Assembly: GCF_030450055.1 (NCBI RefSeq)
Contig: NZ_CP118480.1
Location: 3,223,501 to 3,287,500 of the forward strand
Direction of reading: 5' to 3'
DNA: 64,000 bases
DNA from: Gallaecimonas kandeliae
GTDB lineage: Bacteria; Pseudomonadota; Gammaproteobacteria; Enterobacterales; Gallaecimonadaceae
Each line of letters starts with the position of its first letter. Positions within the stretch are counted from its first letter, which is position 1. The notes beneath the pieces are model-generated. The model worked only from the letters and a program-made list of their open reading frames with translations, ran no database searches and was not told the origin of the DNA. A program made the translations under genes and the position numbers. Positions 17,650 through 26,446 of this stretch are shown here, piece after piece.

Positions 17650-17739
17650 CCTCTTTCCTCCTGCCGCTGGCCTTTTAATCGGGGATCTCCGCAATCGGGA
17701 GCGATAAAATGCGCCCTCTCGCTCCAAGGGATCCCTGCG

Positions 17740-18948
17740 ATGTCCAACGCTTTCCTGCTGCGCCACCCGCCCTTCCTGCGCTTCTGGCTGGGCCAGACCG
17801 CCTCCTCCCTGGCCTACCAGATGTTGGTGGTGGGCCTGGGCTGGCAGATGTACAGCCTCACCCACAGCGCCCTCAGCCTCGGCCTCATCGGCCTGGCCCA
17901 GTTCCTGCCGCAGCTGCTGCTGACCCTCATCGCCGGCCACGTCGCCGACCAGCACGACCGCCGGCTGGTAGTGGTGGTTTGCCGCACCGTCCTGGCCCTG
18001 GTGATGGCGGTGCTGGCCTGGGCCAACCTGGCCGGCCAGCTGAGCCCGGCCCTCATCTACGGCTGCGGCGCCCTGCTGGGGGCGACCCGGGCCTTCGAAG
18101 GCCCTGCCACCCAGGCGCTGCTGCCCAAGCTGGTCATGCCTGAGCAACTTTCCAAGGCCCTGGCCCTGGCCGCAGGCACCCGCGAGGCCACCGTCATAGC
18201 AGGCCCAGCCCTCGGCGGCCTTGTCTACCTGGCCGGGGCCTCCTGGCTCTACGGCGCCTCAGTGCTGGGCTTTGCCCTCTCGGCGGCGGTGCTGCTAGCC
18301 CTGCCCCACCAGCACCAGGCCCCGCCCAAGGAGCCGGTGAGCCTGGCCCGGCTCTTCTCCGGCATCCACCATATCCGCCAGAACCCCGTGGTGCTGGGGG
18401 CCATATCCCTGGATCTGTTCTCGGTGCTGCTGGGTGGTGCCACGGCACTGCTGCCGATCGTTGCCAAGGACATACTGCACACAGGCCCCTGGGGCCTGGG
18501 GCTGCTGCGCTCGGCCCCGGCCCTGGGCGCCTTGCTGATGTCGGTGTGGCTGGCCCGCTTCCCCCTGGAACGGCGGGTAGGCCGCAAGATGTTCGCCGCC
18601 GTGGCCCTCTTCGGCCTGGCCACCATCGCCTTCGGACTCTCTGAAAACCTCTGGCTGTCATTGGCGGCCCTGCTGGTGCTGGGGGCCTCGGACATGGTCA
18701 GCGTCATAGTGCGCTCGACCCTTATCCAGCTGGAGACCCCGGACGCCATGCGCGGCCGGGTCAGCGCCGTCAACTACATCTTCATCGGCACCTCCAACCA
18801 ACTGGGGGAGTTCGAGTCGGGGCTGACGGCGGCCTGGTTCGGGGTGGTGCCGGCCATAGTGGTGGGGGGCCTGGGCACCTTGCTGGTGGTGGCGCTCTGG
18901 ATGAAGGCCTTCCCGGCACTGAGTGAGCGGGACAGGTTGACCGCATGA
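17740..18948 (+). CDS. MFS transporter, EntS/MFS_3-like
   Basis: The 402-residue protein has twelve hydrophobic segments and the MFS loop motif GHVADQHDRRLVVVV between segments 2 and 3. RNPVVLGAISLDLFSVLLGG and VSAVNYIFIGTSNQLGEFESG are typical of the MFS_3 group that includes enterobactin exporter EntS. No siderophore gene is nearby, so a drug or metabolite exporter role is equally likely. ATG 17740 follows AGGGATCCCTGCG. A terminator overlaps the stop codon. Confidence 0.86.
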   Translation: MSNAFLLRHPPFLRFWLGQTASSLAYQMLVVGLGWQMYSLTHSALSLGLIGLAQFLPQLLLTLIAGHVADQHDRRLVVVVCRTVLALVMAVLAWANLAGQLSPALIYGCGALLGATRAFEGPATQALLPKLVMPEQLSKALALAAGTREATVIAGPALGGLVYLAGASWLYGASVLGFALSAAVLLALPHQHQAPPKEPVSLARLFSGIHHIRQNPVVLGAISLDLFSVLLGGATALLPIVAKDILHTGPWGLGLLRSAPALGALLMSVWLARFPLERRVGRKMFAAVALFGLATIAFGLSENLWLSLAALLVLGASDMVSVIVRSTLIQLETPDAMRGRVSAVNYIFIGTSNQLGEFESGLTAAWFGVVPAIVVGGLGTLLVVALWMKAFPALSERDRLTA

Positions 18949-18976
18949 AAAAGGCCGCCCCAGGGGCGGCCTTTTT
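18948..18976. terminator. Terminator between the MFS gene and mepM
   Basis: GGCCGCCCC-AGGGGCGGCC between A5 and T5 serves both convergent genes. Confidence 0.88.
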
Positions 18977-18990
18977 CATGGCGCTTATCA

Positions 18991-20322
18991 TCAGGCGGCA
19001 GGCTGGCCGGCCTGGTCCAGCTGGGCCGAGAGCTGCTTGACCTCGGCCTCGAAGGCCGGCTTGTCCTTGCGCTCAACGGACGCCGCCATGGGGATCTTGG
19101 CGGTCATGGGGTTCACCGGGCGGCCGGCGATATGCAACTCGTAATGCAGGTGCGGGCCCGTGACCCGGCCAGTGGCGCCGGACAGGGCTATCTTCTGGCC
19201 GCGGCTGACCAGTTGGCCCTTGTGCACCAGGGCCCTGCTCAGGTGCAGGTAACGGCTGACGTACTTGCCGCCGTGCTCTATGACGATGTATTTGCCGGCA
19301 TAGGGGTGGTTGGTGACCCGGGTCACCACGCCGTCGGCCGTGGCCAGCACCGGGGTGCCGCTGGGGGTGGCGAAGTCGGTGCCGTTATGGGGGGCGTAGC
19401 GGCCCGTCACCGGGTGGTGGCGATGGGGGTTGAAGGGGGAGCTGACGCGGTAATGGCGGGCCGTGGGATAGCGCAGGAAGGCCCTGGCCAGGCTCTGGCC
19501 GTCGGCGTCGTAATAGCTGCCGTCACTGAACAGGAAGGCGTTCAGCTCCTTGCCCCTGTTGTTGATGCGGATGGCGGCCAGCTCGGTGTCCCCTGTGGCT
19601 TCGCCGTCCACGAACTGGCTGCGGCGCACCACCTGGAAGCTGTCGCCGGCCCTAAGATCCCGGGCGAAGTTGAGCTTGTCCTTGAACAGGGAGGAGATGC
19701 GGGCGATGTCGTTCTCGGAGAGGCCGGCCTTCTGGGCAGAGAGATAGAAGCTGCCGTTGATCTCCCCGCCCAGGGCATCGCTCTGCCAGGTGCCGGGGAT
19801 GTCCACCTTCTTGAATTCGAAATGGCTGTCGTCCACCCGGCTGAAGATCACCTGGTGGGCCAGGCTGAAGCGCAGTTCCAGTTTCTGCAGTTCGTTATCC
19901 TCCCCCAGCCAGAAGCGCAAGGTGTCGCCGGGCTTGAGGGTGTCGAGGGCCAGGATCTCCTGGTCGCTGTCCAGCACCTGGTACATGGCGGCCTGGCTGA
20001 CCCCCAGGTGGTCGAAGATGCCGCTGAGGGTGTCGCCGGAATGGATCTGGTATTCGAAATTGGGCAGGGAAAGGGCCTTGGCCTGGGGCGCTTCGGCCAC
20101 CGGCGCCGGCGCATCTTCCGGGATGGCGACAGGAGTGCGGTCCAGGTTCAGGCTCGGCAGGGAGAGGCTCTCCTGGTCGCCGTTATTACGGACACCGATC
20201 ACCGCCGCCATCAGCAGCACAGTGGATGCCAGGGCCAGCTTGTGGGCCCTGGGCAGCCGGGCGAAAGGTTCCAAGACCGTTCCGACCATCAGCTCGACGA
20301 ATTTTTCCGGTGCCTTTCGCAT
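18991..20322 (-). CDS. mepM: MepM-like murein DD-endopeptidase (M23)
   Basis: The 443-residue protein cuts peptide cross-links in peptidoglycan at the envelope. It has one N-terminal membrane segment (about residues 27-43), a LysM/OapA-like domain (about 91-137, YQIHSGDTLSGIFDHLGVS), a middle domain, and an M23 lysostaphin-type domain. The zinc ligands are in HNGTDF (H312, D316) and HLHYEL (H391-x-H393). Architecture and length match E. coli MepM (YebA). It is convergent with the MFS gene. Confidence 0.93.
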   Translation of the reverse strand: MRKAPEKFVELMVGTVLEPFARLPRAHKLALASTVLLMAAVIGVRNNGDQESLSLPSLNLDRTPVAIPEDAPAPVAEAPQAKALSLPNFEYQIHSGDTLSGIFDHLGVSQAAMYQVLDSDQEILALDTLKPGDTLRFWLGEDNELQKLELRFSLAHQVIFSRVDDSHFEFKKVDIPGTWQSDALGGEINGSFYLSAQKAGLSENDIARISSLFKDKLNFARDLRAGDSFQVVRRSQFVDGEATGDTELAAIRINNRGKELNAFLFSDGSYYDADGQSLARAFLRYPTARHYRVSSPFNPHRHHPVTGRYAPHNGTDFATPSGTPVLATADGVVTRVTNHPYAGKYIVIEHGGKYVSRYLHLSRALVHKGQLVSRGQKIALSGATGRVTGPHLHYELHIAGRPVNPMTAKIPMAASVERKDKPAFEAEVKQLSAQLDQAGQPAA

Positions 20323-20449
20323 CTCGATGGGGCCTCACGCCAAGGTTGCCGCAACAGGCGGTATCGGCAGCTTGTGACTGCACTGCGCCCCACAAGTTCG
20401 GGGCCAGCGTTACCTTATAACCTTGACGCCCTTATCTCAATGCACCGCC

Positions 20450-21793
20450 TCAAGCTTCCTTGACCAGCTTCACAACTGTTTCCACATGGAGGCTGTGGGG
20501 GAACATGTCCACCGGTTGCACCAGCTCGATGCGATAGCCTCCTTGGGTAAGCACGGCGAGATCCCGGGCCAGGGTGCCCGGATCGCAGGACACGTAGACC
20601 AGCTTTTCCGGGGCCATGGCCAGCAGGTTGTCCAGTACCGTCCTTTCGCAGCCCTTGCGGGGCGGGTCCAGCACCACCACCGCCGGCTGGTAGCCGTCGG
20701 CCGCCAGGGCCGGCATCAGTTCCTCGGCCCGGCCCAGCTTGAAGCTGGCATTGACGGCACCGTTGCGCTTGGCGTTGGCCTCGGCGTCCGCTATGGCCTG
20801 GGGCACGGATTCCACCCCCAGCACGGCGCCGGCGGCCTTGGCCAGGAAGAGGCTGATGGTGCCGATGCCGCAGTAGAGATCCAGCACCTGCTCGTCACCC
20901 TTGAGGGCAGCGAATTCCAGGGCCTTGCCGTAGAGCACGGCGGTCTGGGCCGGGTTGACCTGGAAGAAGGACTGGGCCGAGAGGCTGAAGCAGAGTTCGC
21001 CGATGTTGTCTTCGATGGCGCCGGGGCCGAACAGCACCTTGTCCTCGAAGCCCAGCACCCTGTTGGTGCGTTCGCCGTTGATGTTCTGCACCAGGGTGGT
21101 GAGCCAGGGAGCCTGGGCCTGGAGCTTCTGTACCAGGGCGTCCAGATGCGGCACCTCGGCCGTCAGGGTCACCAGCACCAGCATCCACTGGCCGCTTTGT
21201 TGGCCGTTCCTGACCATCAGGCCCCGTACCTGGCCGCTGTGGCGGCCCTCGTCATGGCCCTGGATCTTGAACTCCTGCATCCACTGGCGCACCAGGCCCA
21301 CCAGCTCTTCCACCTGGGGCGCCTGGACGGCGCAGTCGTCGGTACGCACCAGCTCGTGGCTGTGCTTCTTGAAGAAACCGATCTCGAAGCCGCCGCCCTG
21401 GCGCTGCACCTGATAGAGGGCCTTGTTGCGAAAATGCAGGGGCTCGGCCATGCCGAAGCAGGGTTGCACCTCCACCGCCAGGCTTTGGTCGGCCAGGGCC
21501 TTGGCCACCAGGGTGCGCTTGAATTCCAGCTGGGCCGGGTAGGCCATCACCGCCACCTGGCAACCGCCGCAGTCTGTGTGGGGGCAGAAATGGGGCACCC
21601 GCTCGGCCACGGGCGCCAGCACCTCGATCAGCTCGCCCTGGGCGTAACGGGGCTTAATGCCGCTGAGCCTGGCGCTCACTTCTTCCCCCGGCAGGGCCCC
21701 GGCCACGAAGATGCGCTTGCTACCCCACTGGGCAATGCCGTCGCCCTTGTCGGTGAGGCTGTCGATATTGAGGGTGACGATTTCATTGCTCAT
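20450..21793 (-). CDS. rlmD: 23S rRNA (uracil-C5)-methyltransferase, RlmD/RlmCD class
   Basis: The 447-residue protein has an N-terminal TRAM domain (about 1-58), an Fe-S cluster set (C70, C75, C78 in FCPHTDCGGC and C154 in DDC), a SAM-binding fold (VLDLYCGIGTISLFLA) and the catalytic Cys in YVSCDPGTLARDL. Such enzymes methylate U1939 and in some cases U747 of 23S rRNA. DPPRKGCERTVL and QPVDMFPHSLHVE resemble the Firmicute RlmCD group more than E. coli RlmD (DPARAG). ATG 21793 is chosen because TRAM begins right after it. Confidence 0.88.
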   Translation of the reverse strand: MSNEIVTLNIDSLTDKGDGIAQWGSKRIFVAGALPGEEVSARLSGIKPRYAQGELIEVLAPVAERVPHFCPHTDCGGCQVAVMAYPAQLEFKRTLVAKALADQSLAVEVQPCFGMAEPLHFRNKALYQVQRQGGGFEIGFFKKHSHELVRTDDCAVQAPQVEELVGLVRQWMQEFKIQGHDEGRHSGQVRGLMVRNGQQSGQWMLVLVTLTAEVPHLDALVQKLQAQAPWLTTLVQNINGERTNRVLGFEDKVLFGPGAIEDNIGELCFSLSAQSFFQVNPAQTAVLYGKALEFAALKGDEQVLDLYCGIGTISLFLAKAAGAVLGVESVPQAIADAEANAKRNGAVNASFKLGRAEELMPALAADGYQPAVVVLDPPRKGCERTVLDNLLAMAPEKLVYVSCDPGTLARDLAVLTQGGYRIELVQPVDMFPHSLHVETVVKLVKEA

Positions 21794-21983
21794 AAAAGCT
21801 CCAGGGGCGCGCAGCGGGTGGCGAATGATAAGGCCGGGCCGGGGTCCCGGCAACCGATAAAGCATCTTTATTGGCCGTATGGAAGGCTGTTGCACCCGGT
21901 CCCCAGTCAGGATAGCTTTAGGGGGTCTGCCATTACCGAGCGATAGAGCCTTTTTCATTCCCCGTAGTTAAGGAAACTGCCCC

Positions 21984-23036
21984 ATGTTCCAAAATGACGA
22001 TCTGCGCATTCTCGAGATCAAAGAACTCCTTCCCCCCATCGCCGTTTTGGAAAAGTTTCCGGCTACCGAAGCCGCCGCCGCCACCGTCTTTGAGGCCAGG
22101 CAGGCCATACACCGCATCCTGGACGACCAGGACGACCGCCTGCTGGTGATAGTGGGCCCCTGCTCCATCCACGATCCCGCCGCCGCCCTGGAATACGGCC
22201 GCAGGCTCAAGGCCCTGCGCGACGAGCTCAAGGGCGACCTCGAGGTGGTGATGCGGGTCTACTTCGAAAAGCCCCGCACCACTGTGGGCTGGAAGGGCCT
22301 GATCAACGACCCCTATCTCGACAACAGCTTCCAGATCAACGACGGCCTGCGCATCGGCCGCAAGCTGCTGCTGGATCTCACCGACCTGGGCCTGCCCACT
22401 GCGGTGGAGTTCCTGGACATGATCACCCCCCAATACCTGGCGGACCTCATCAGCTGGGGGGCCATAGGCGCCCGCACCACCGAATCCCAGGTGCACAGGG
22501 AACTGTCCTCCGGCCTGTCCTGCCCCGTGGGCTTCAAGAACGGCACCGACGGCAACATCAAGATCGCCACAGACGCCATAGGGGCCGCCTCCAGCCCCCA
22601 CCATTTCCTGTCGGTGACCAAGTTCGGCCACAGCGCCATCGTCTCCACGGCCGGCAACCCCGACTGCCACATCATATTGCGCGGCGGCAAGGCCCCCAAT
22701 TACAGTGCCGAGGAAGTGGCCGCCGTCCTGGCCCAGCTGCAACAGGCCGGGCTGCGCCAGAAGCTGATGATCGACTTTTCCCATGCCAACAGCGCCAAGC
22801 AATACCAGCGCCAACTGGCCGTGACAGAAGACGTGGCCGGCCAACTGGCCGCCGGCCAAAAAGCCATCTTCGGGGTCATGATCGAAAGCCACCTGGTGGA
22901 AGGCCGCCAGGAGCTGGAGGACGGCCAGCCCCTGACCTACGGCCAATCCATCACCGACGGCTGCCTCGGCTGGGAAGACACCGAAAAGGCCCTGCGCCAA
23001 TTGGCCAGCGCCGTCAGAAGCCGCCGGCAAGCCTAA
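21984..23036 (+). CDS. aroG: 3-deoxy-7-phosphoheptulonate synthase (class I)
   Basis: The enzyme condenses phosphoenolpyruvate and erythrose-4-phosphate, the first step of aromatic amino acid synthesis. The 350-residue protein is close to E. coli AroG throughout: QNDDLRILEIKELLPPIAVL, GPCSIHDP, MRVYFEKPRTTVGWKGLIND, GARTTESQVHRELSSGLSCP and MIDFSHANS. AroG is the Phe-inhibited type, but I cannot be certain of the isozyme's effector. ATG 21984 has AAGGAAA upstream. No TyrR box or trp-like leader was found. It is divergent from the rlmD gene. Confidence 0.94.
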   Translation: MFQNDDLRILEIKELLPPIAVLEKFPATEAAAATVFEARQAIHRILDDQDDRLLVIVGPCSIHDPAAALEYGRRLKALRDELKGDLEVVMRVYFEKPRTTVGWKGLINDPYLDNSFQINDGLRIGRKLLLDLTDLGLPTAVEFLDMITPQYLADLISWGAIGARTTESQVHRELSSGLSCPVGFKNGTDGNIKIATDAIGAASSPHHFLSVTKFGHSAIVSTAGNPDCHIILRGGKAPNYSAEEVAAVLAQLQQAGLRQKLMIDFSHANSAKQYQRQLAVTEDVAGQLAAGQKAIFGVMIESHLVEGRQELEDGQPLTYGQSITDGCLGWEDTEKALRQLASAVRSRRQA

Positions 23037-23056
23037 CAGGCCACTATTGGCCTGTT
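23035..23056 (+). terminator. Possible terminator of aroG
   Basis: AACAGGCCA-CTAT-TGGCCTGTT starts at the aroG stop codon. The stem is perfect but the T tract after it is short, so it is only moderately convincing. Confidence 0.5.
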
Positions 23057-23276
23057 CCTGATGGACAGAAAATTGTTCCCAGAAGAATGGCGCGTTTCTT
23101 TGGGAACAAAGCAATATTCCTGCCGTAGAATCCTGGCCAACTGGGTTTGTCTCGCGGGGCCCCTTTTAGTGCAGCGCTGAGCCGCCGGGAGCGAAAGGCC
23201 AGCCGAGACAGGACGTCGAGGCAGGCGAATACGTGTCAGGAACGCGTATGAGCCGGTGGCCTCCGAGCGACCAGAG

Positions 23277-23377
23277 GCGAAGATTAAGCGGAACGTAGGG
23301 GTGCACTCTTTGGTTACTTTCTCTTGCACAGAGAGAAAGTAACCCGCCCGCCGGGGCGGGACCCGGCATATAAAGCC
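23277..23377. repeat. Dispersed hairpin repeat, copy 1
   Basis: The region has a perfect long hairpin GGTTACTTTCTCT / AGAGAAAGTAACC (23312-23324 and 23332-23344). GCGAAGATTAAGCG lies to its left and CCCGCCCGCCGGGGCGGGA..GGCATATAAAG to its right. The same outer parts recur in reverse orientation at 50597-50770. Sequence from 23150 to 23276 may be part of the element but is not shared with copy 2. This fills most of the gene-free stretch 23037-23508; the rest (23378-23508) is AT-rich with no feature I can name beyond AAGGAGTAA before the next gene. Confidence 0.75.
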
Positions 23378-23508
23378 ACTTTTTGTTAAGTGCCTGCTTT
23401 ACTTAAGATCCTTGCTGTTGACTGGAAGCTACCAGTCACTCTGAAATAACGTAAATGGCTCTTGGCTGAAGTGCCATGTTTTTCTAACAGCGTTTCTAAG
23501 GAGTAAAT

Positions 23509-23919
23509 ATGTTAGTGGGACTTCTTTCTTTTGTCGGAGTGATAGTTGGCGCAGTACTTCAATACTTCTTTACCAAACATACGGAACATCAACGCCACCT
23601 ACGTGAGCTTCGTTCAAAAGCTTACATGGATTATTTACAGTGCGTTTGCGAATTGGCCCAGTTCAGACCTCAGAATGGCACTCAAGAACAGCGCTCATTA
23701 TTCGCGAAAACAGGGGATGCGAAGGCCCGTATTTGCCTCTATGGTTCCAACAAAGCGATATTGGCATTCTCAAACTTCGAGCGGCTTGGTGCTTCTATGA
23801 ATACACCTCAACAACGGGAAGCCTTTACAAGCATGGTCTCTATAATGCGTTCCGACTCAGGGAGTAAGAGTTGCCCTGAACCTAGTGCGTTACAGGACAT
23901 TATTCTGGGAGTCGATTAA
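23509..23919 (+). CDS. AT-rich orphan gene, membrane-anchored hypothetical protein
   Basis: The 136-residue product has one N-terminal membrane segment (LVGLLSFVGVIVGAVLQYFF) followed by a soluble cytoplasmic part with a helical Arg/His/Glu segment (HTEHQRHLRELRSKAYMDYL) and four cysteines. ATG 23509 has a strong AAGGAGTAAAT. Base composition is clearly lower in GC than its neighbours, and codon use is mixed, as expected for transferred DNA. I do not recognise the family. It stands alone next to a dispersed repeat. Confidence 0.7.
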   Translation: MLVGLLSFVGVIVGAVLQYFFTKHTEHQRHLRELRSKAYMDYLQCVCELAQFRPQNGTQEQRSLFAKTGDAKARICLYGSNKAILAFSNFERLGASMNTPQQREAFTSMVSIMRSDSGSKSCPEPSALQDIILGVD

Positions 23920-23962
23920 TACCCCCCTGACCTTCTCATACGCTTATTCAACTCGAACCCAA

Positions 23963-24664
23963 TCAACAGCGGATAAAATCTGCCATCAGCCGGGCTATGG
24001 CTAAACCGTCGTGGCCGCCCTCAAAGCTTTCCAGCGCCGCCTGGCTGCGCCCCTCCCCTATGTCGGCCCAGCGCTTCCTAAGCAGGGCTTTGCCGTAGGC
24101 GGGGGTGAACTCGGGGTGGCCCTGGAGGGCCAACACCTGATCCTGGATGTGAAAGGCGGCCAGGGGGCAGAAAGCGCTTGCCGCCAGCAGTGAGGCGCCC
24201 GGCGGCAAGGCCGTGACCTGGTCCTGGTGGCTGGCGATGAGCCGGAAAGCCTCGCCCTGCGCTTTCAGCCAGGCAGGCTTGTTTTGCCACCCATATTCCA
24301 TGACACCGACGCCCCAGCCCTTGTCCGAGCGCTCGCAGCGCCCGCCCAGGCTATGGGCCAGCAGCTGGTGGCCGAAGCAGATGCCGATGAGCTTCTGGCC
24401 GGCCCCCTGGCGCCCTCGCAGGAAGTCGGCAAGCCGTAGCACCCAGGGGGCATCGGAGAAGGCGTCAGCCTTGGAGCCGGTGACCAGCAGGGCATCGAAG
24501 TCTTGGGGCCGCTCCGGGTAGATGCCTTGGATGACGCTGAAGATGGTGCTCTCGACCTCGATGCCGGCCCTTTCGAAGAGCTGCTGGAACATCAGGCCGT
24601 AGCCGCCGAAGGGCCCGGCCAGATCGGGGGGCAGTATGTCGGTTTCCAGCAGGGCCAGCTTCAT
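23963..24664 (-). CDS. Class I glutamine amidotransferase-like protein
   Basis: The 233-residue protein has the triad elements of a class I GATase: nucleophile Cys in LIGICFGHQLLAHSLGG and the His/Glu pair in LQGHPEF near residue 190. MKLALLETDILPPDLAGPFGGYGLMF is typical of the GMP-synthase-like stand-alone group (E. coli YfeJ type). Its amide acceptor is unknown. Its position just downstream of potFGHI suggests a role with polyamines or glutamylated intermediates, but sequence alone does not show this. ATG 24664 has GGAG six bases upstream; an upstream TTG was rejected. Confidence 0.85.
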   Translation of the reverse strand: MKLALLETDILPPDLAGPFGGYGLMFQQLFERAGIEVESTIFSVIQGIYPERPQDFDALLVTGSKADAFSDAPWVLRLADFLRGRQGAGQKLIGICFGHQLLAHSLGGRCERSDKGWGVGVMEYGWQNKPAWLKAQGEAFRLIASHQDQVTALPPGASLLAASAFCPLAAFHIQDQVLALQGHPEFTPAYGKALLRKRWADIGEGRSQAALESFEGGHDGLAIARLMADFIRC

Positions 24665-24679
24665 GGGGCGCTCCAAAAC

Positions 24680-24708
24680 AAAAACGGCAAGGAAACCTTG
24701 CCGTTTTT
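24680..24708 (-). terminator. Terminator between potI and the amidotransferase
   Basis: AAAAACGGCAAGG-AAA-CCTTGCCGTTTTT lies after the potI stop (minus strand) and just before the amidotransferase start. It ends the pot transcript and leaves the amidotransferase with its own promoter or reduced read-through. Confidence 0.85.
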
Positions 24709-24719
24709 CAGTCGCGCCA

Positions 24720-25553
24720 TCAAGGGGCGGCCTTGATGGCCTCGAGGTCGGCCTGGCGGCGCCGCTCGGCGCGCCGCACCAGCAGCCAGCTGATGAAGGC
24801 GGCGACCGACACCACCAATATGATGAGGGTGGCCAGGGCGTTGACCTTGGGAGAGATCCCCATGCGCACCGAGCTGAACACTTCCATGGGCAAGGTGGTG
24901 GCGCCGGGCCCCGACACGAAGCTGGCGATCACCAGATCGTCGATGGACAGGGTGAAGGACAGCAGCCAGGCCGCCGCCAGGGCCGGCAGCAGCAGCGGCA
25001 AGGTGATGGTCATGAAGGTCTTGAGCGGCGGCGCCCCCAGATCCATGGCCGCTTCCTCCAGGCTCAAGTCCATCTCCCTCAGCCGCGAGGTGATCACGAC
25101 TGCGGCATAGGCCGAGCAGAAGGTGACGTGGGCTATCCAGATGGTCAGCATGCCGCGGTCCTTGGGCCAGCCCAGGACGTCGGCCATGGCCACGAACAGC
25201 AGCAGCAGGGACAGGCCTATGATGACGTCGGGCATGACCAAGGGCGCCGTTATCATGCTGGAAAAGGCGGTCTTCCACTTGGTGGGCCTGAAGCGCACCA
25301 GCACGAAGGCGGCCATGGTACCCAGCACCACCGCCGAGCAGGCAGTGAAGAAGGCGATGCGCAGGCTGATCCAGACGGCGCTCATCAGCTGGCTGTCACC
25401 GAACAGCTCCCCGTACCACTTGGTGGAGAAGCCGGCCCAGACAGTGACCACCCGGGCGCTGTTGAACGAATAGATGATGAGGATGGCCATGGGGGCGTAG
25501 AGGAACAGCAGCCCCAGGTAGAACCAGGCTTTGCTCAGGCTGAACCCTTTCAT
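24720..25553 (-). CDS. potI: Putrescine ABC transporter permease PotI
   Basis: The 277-residue inner-membrane protein has six hydrophobic segments and the permease EAA loop (EEAAMDLGAPPLKTFMTITLPLLLPA). FYLGLLFLYAPMAILIIYSFN and STKWYGELFGD match PotI/PotC. With PotH it forms the membrane channel for putrescine import. The start codon overlaps the potH stop by four bases (ATGA), showing translational coupling. It is the last gene of the pot operon. Confidence 0.93.
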   Translation of the reverse strand: MKGFSLSKAWFYLGLLFLYAPMAILIIYSFNSARVVTVWAGFSTKWYGELFGDSQLMSAVWISLRIAFFTACSAVVLGTMAAFVLVRFRPTKWKTAFSSMITAPLVMPDVIIGLSLLLLFVAMADVLGWPKDRGMLTIWIAHVTFCSAYAAVVITSRLREMDLSLEEAAMDLGAPPLKTFMTITLPLLLPALAAAWLLSFTLSIDDLVIASFVSGPGATTLPMEVFSSVRMGISPKVNALATLIILVVSVAAFISWLLVRRAERRRQADLEAIKAAP

Positions 25554-26446
25554 TGCTCACCCTCCAGCTCTTTGGCCTGTTGGCGGTTGAAGAAGGCGAT
25601 GGGCACGCACAGCAGGCCCAGCATCACCACCGCCAGGGAGGCGGCCACCGGCCAGTCGCGGTTGGAGAAGAACTCGTTCCACAGCACCTTGCCGATCATC
25701 AGGCTCTGGGGGCCGCCCAGCAGTTCCGGGATCACGAACTCCCCCACCACGGGGATGAACACCAGCATGGCGCCGGCCACCATGCCGGCCTTGGACAGCG
25801 GCAAGGTGACGGTGAGGAAGGCCTTCCAGCCGCGGGCGCCGAGATCCGAGGCCGCCTCCAGCAGGGACTGGTCGTGGCGGCTCAGGTTGGCGTAGAGCGG
25901 CAGCACCATGAACGGCAGGTAGGCGTAGACCACCCCTATGTAGAGGGCGGTGTTGGTGTTGAGGATGTGCAGCGGCTCCTGGATCACCCCCAGCCACATC
26001 AGGAACTGGTTGAGCAGCCCCTGGTTCTTGAGGATCCCTATCCAGGCGTAGATGCGGATCAGGAAGCTGGTCCAGCTGGGCAGCATGATCAGCAACAGCA
26101 GCGCCGGTTGGCTCGACGGCTTGGCACGGGCTATGGCGTAGGCCATGGGGTAGCCCACCAGCAGGCACAATACAGTGCTGATGGCCGCCACCTTCAGGGA
26201 ATTGACGTAGGCGTCGAAGTAGAGGCTGTCCTGGGACAGCCAGATGAAGTTGCTGAAGTTCACCACCACCTTGAGGGTGTCGTCGGCCCATTCCAGCAGC
26301 GGCTTGTAGGGCGGTATCCCGACGATGTTCTCCGACAGGCTGATCTTCAGCACTATCACGAAGGGCACGACGAAGAACAACAGCAGCCAGGCGAAGGGGA
26401 TCCCCATCACCAGGCGGCGGCCGGGAGGCAGGCGCAGCTTCATCAT
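25550..26446 (-). CDS. potH: Putrescine ABC transporter permease PotH
   Basis: The 298-residue inner-membrane protein follows E. coli PotH closely: GRRLVMGIPFAWLLLFFVVPF, IPPYKPLLEWADDTL, PSWTSFLIRIYAWIGILKN, VYAYLPFMVLPLYANL and VGEFVIPELLGGPQSLMIG. The EAA loop is LLEAASDLGARGWKAFLTVTLP. Two adjacent ATG codons (26446 and 26443) are possible starts. The first overlaps the potG TGA by one base, and GAGGAG inside potG serves either. Confidence 0.94.
   Translation of the reverse strand: MMKLRLPPGRRLVMGIPFAWLLLFFVVPFVIVLKISLSENIVGIPPYKPLLEWADDTLKVVVNFSNFIWLSQDSLYFDAYVNSLKVAAISTVLCLLVGYPMAYAIARAKPSSQPALLLLIMLPSWTSFLIRIYAWIGILKNQGLLNQFLMWLGVIQEPLHILNTNTALYIGVVYAYLPFMVLPLYANLSRHDQSLLEAASDLGARGWKAFLTVTLPLSKAGMVAGAMLVFIPVVGEFVIPELLGGPQSLMIGKVLWNEFFSNRDWPVAASLAVVMLGLLCVPIAFFNRQQAKELEGEQ

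Noticed and set aside
21793-21958. Upstream extension of the rlmD gene
   Set aside because: The additional residues lie before the TRAM domain and overlap the intergenic region with aroG; a proper ATG exists at 21793.
23166-23369. Small ORFs across the dispersed repeat
   Set aside because: They follow the repeat and its hairpins rather than a gene; composition and lack of a ribosome site argue against them.
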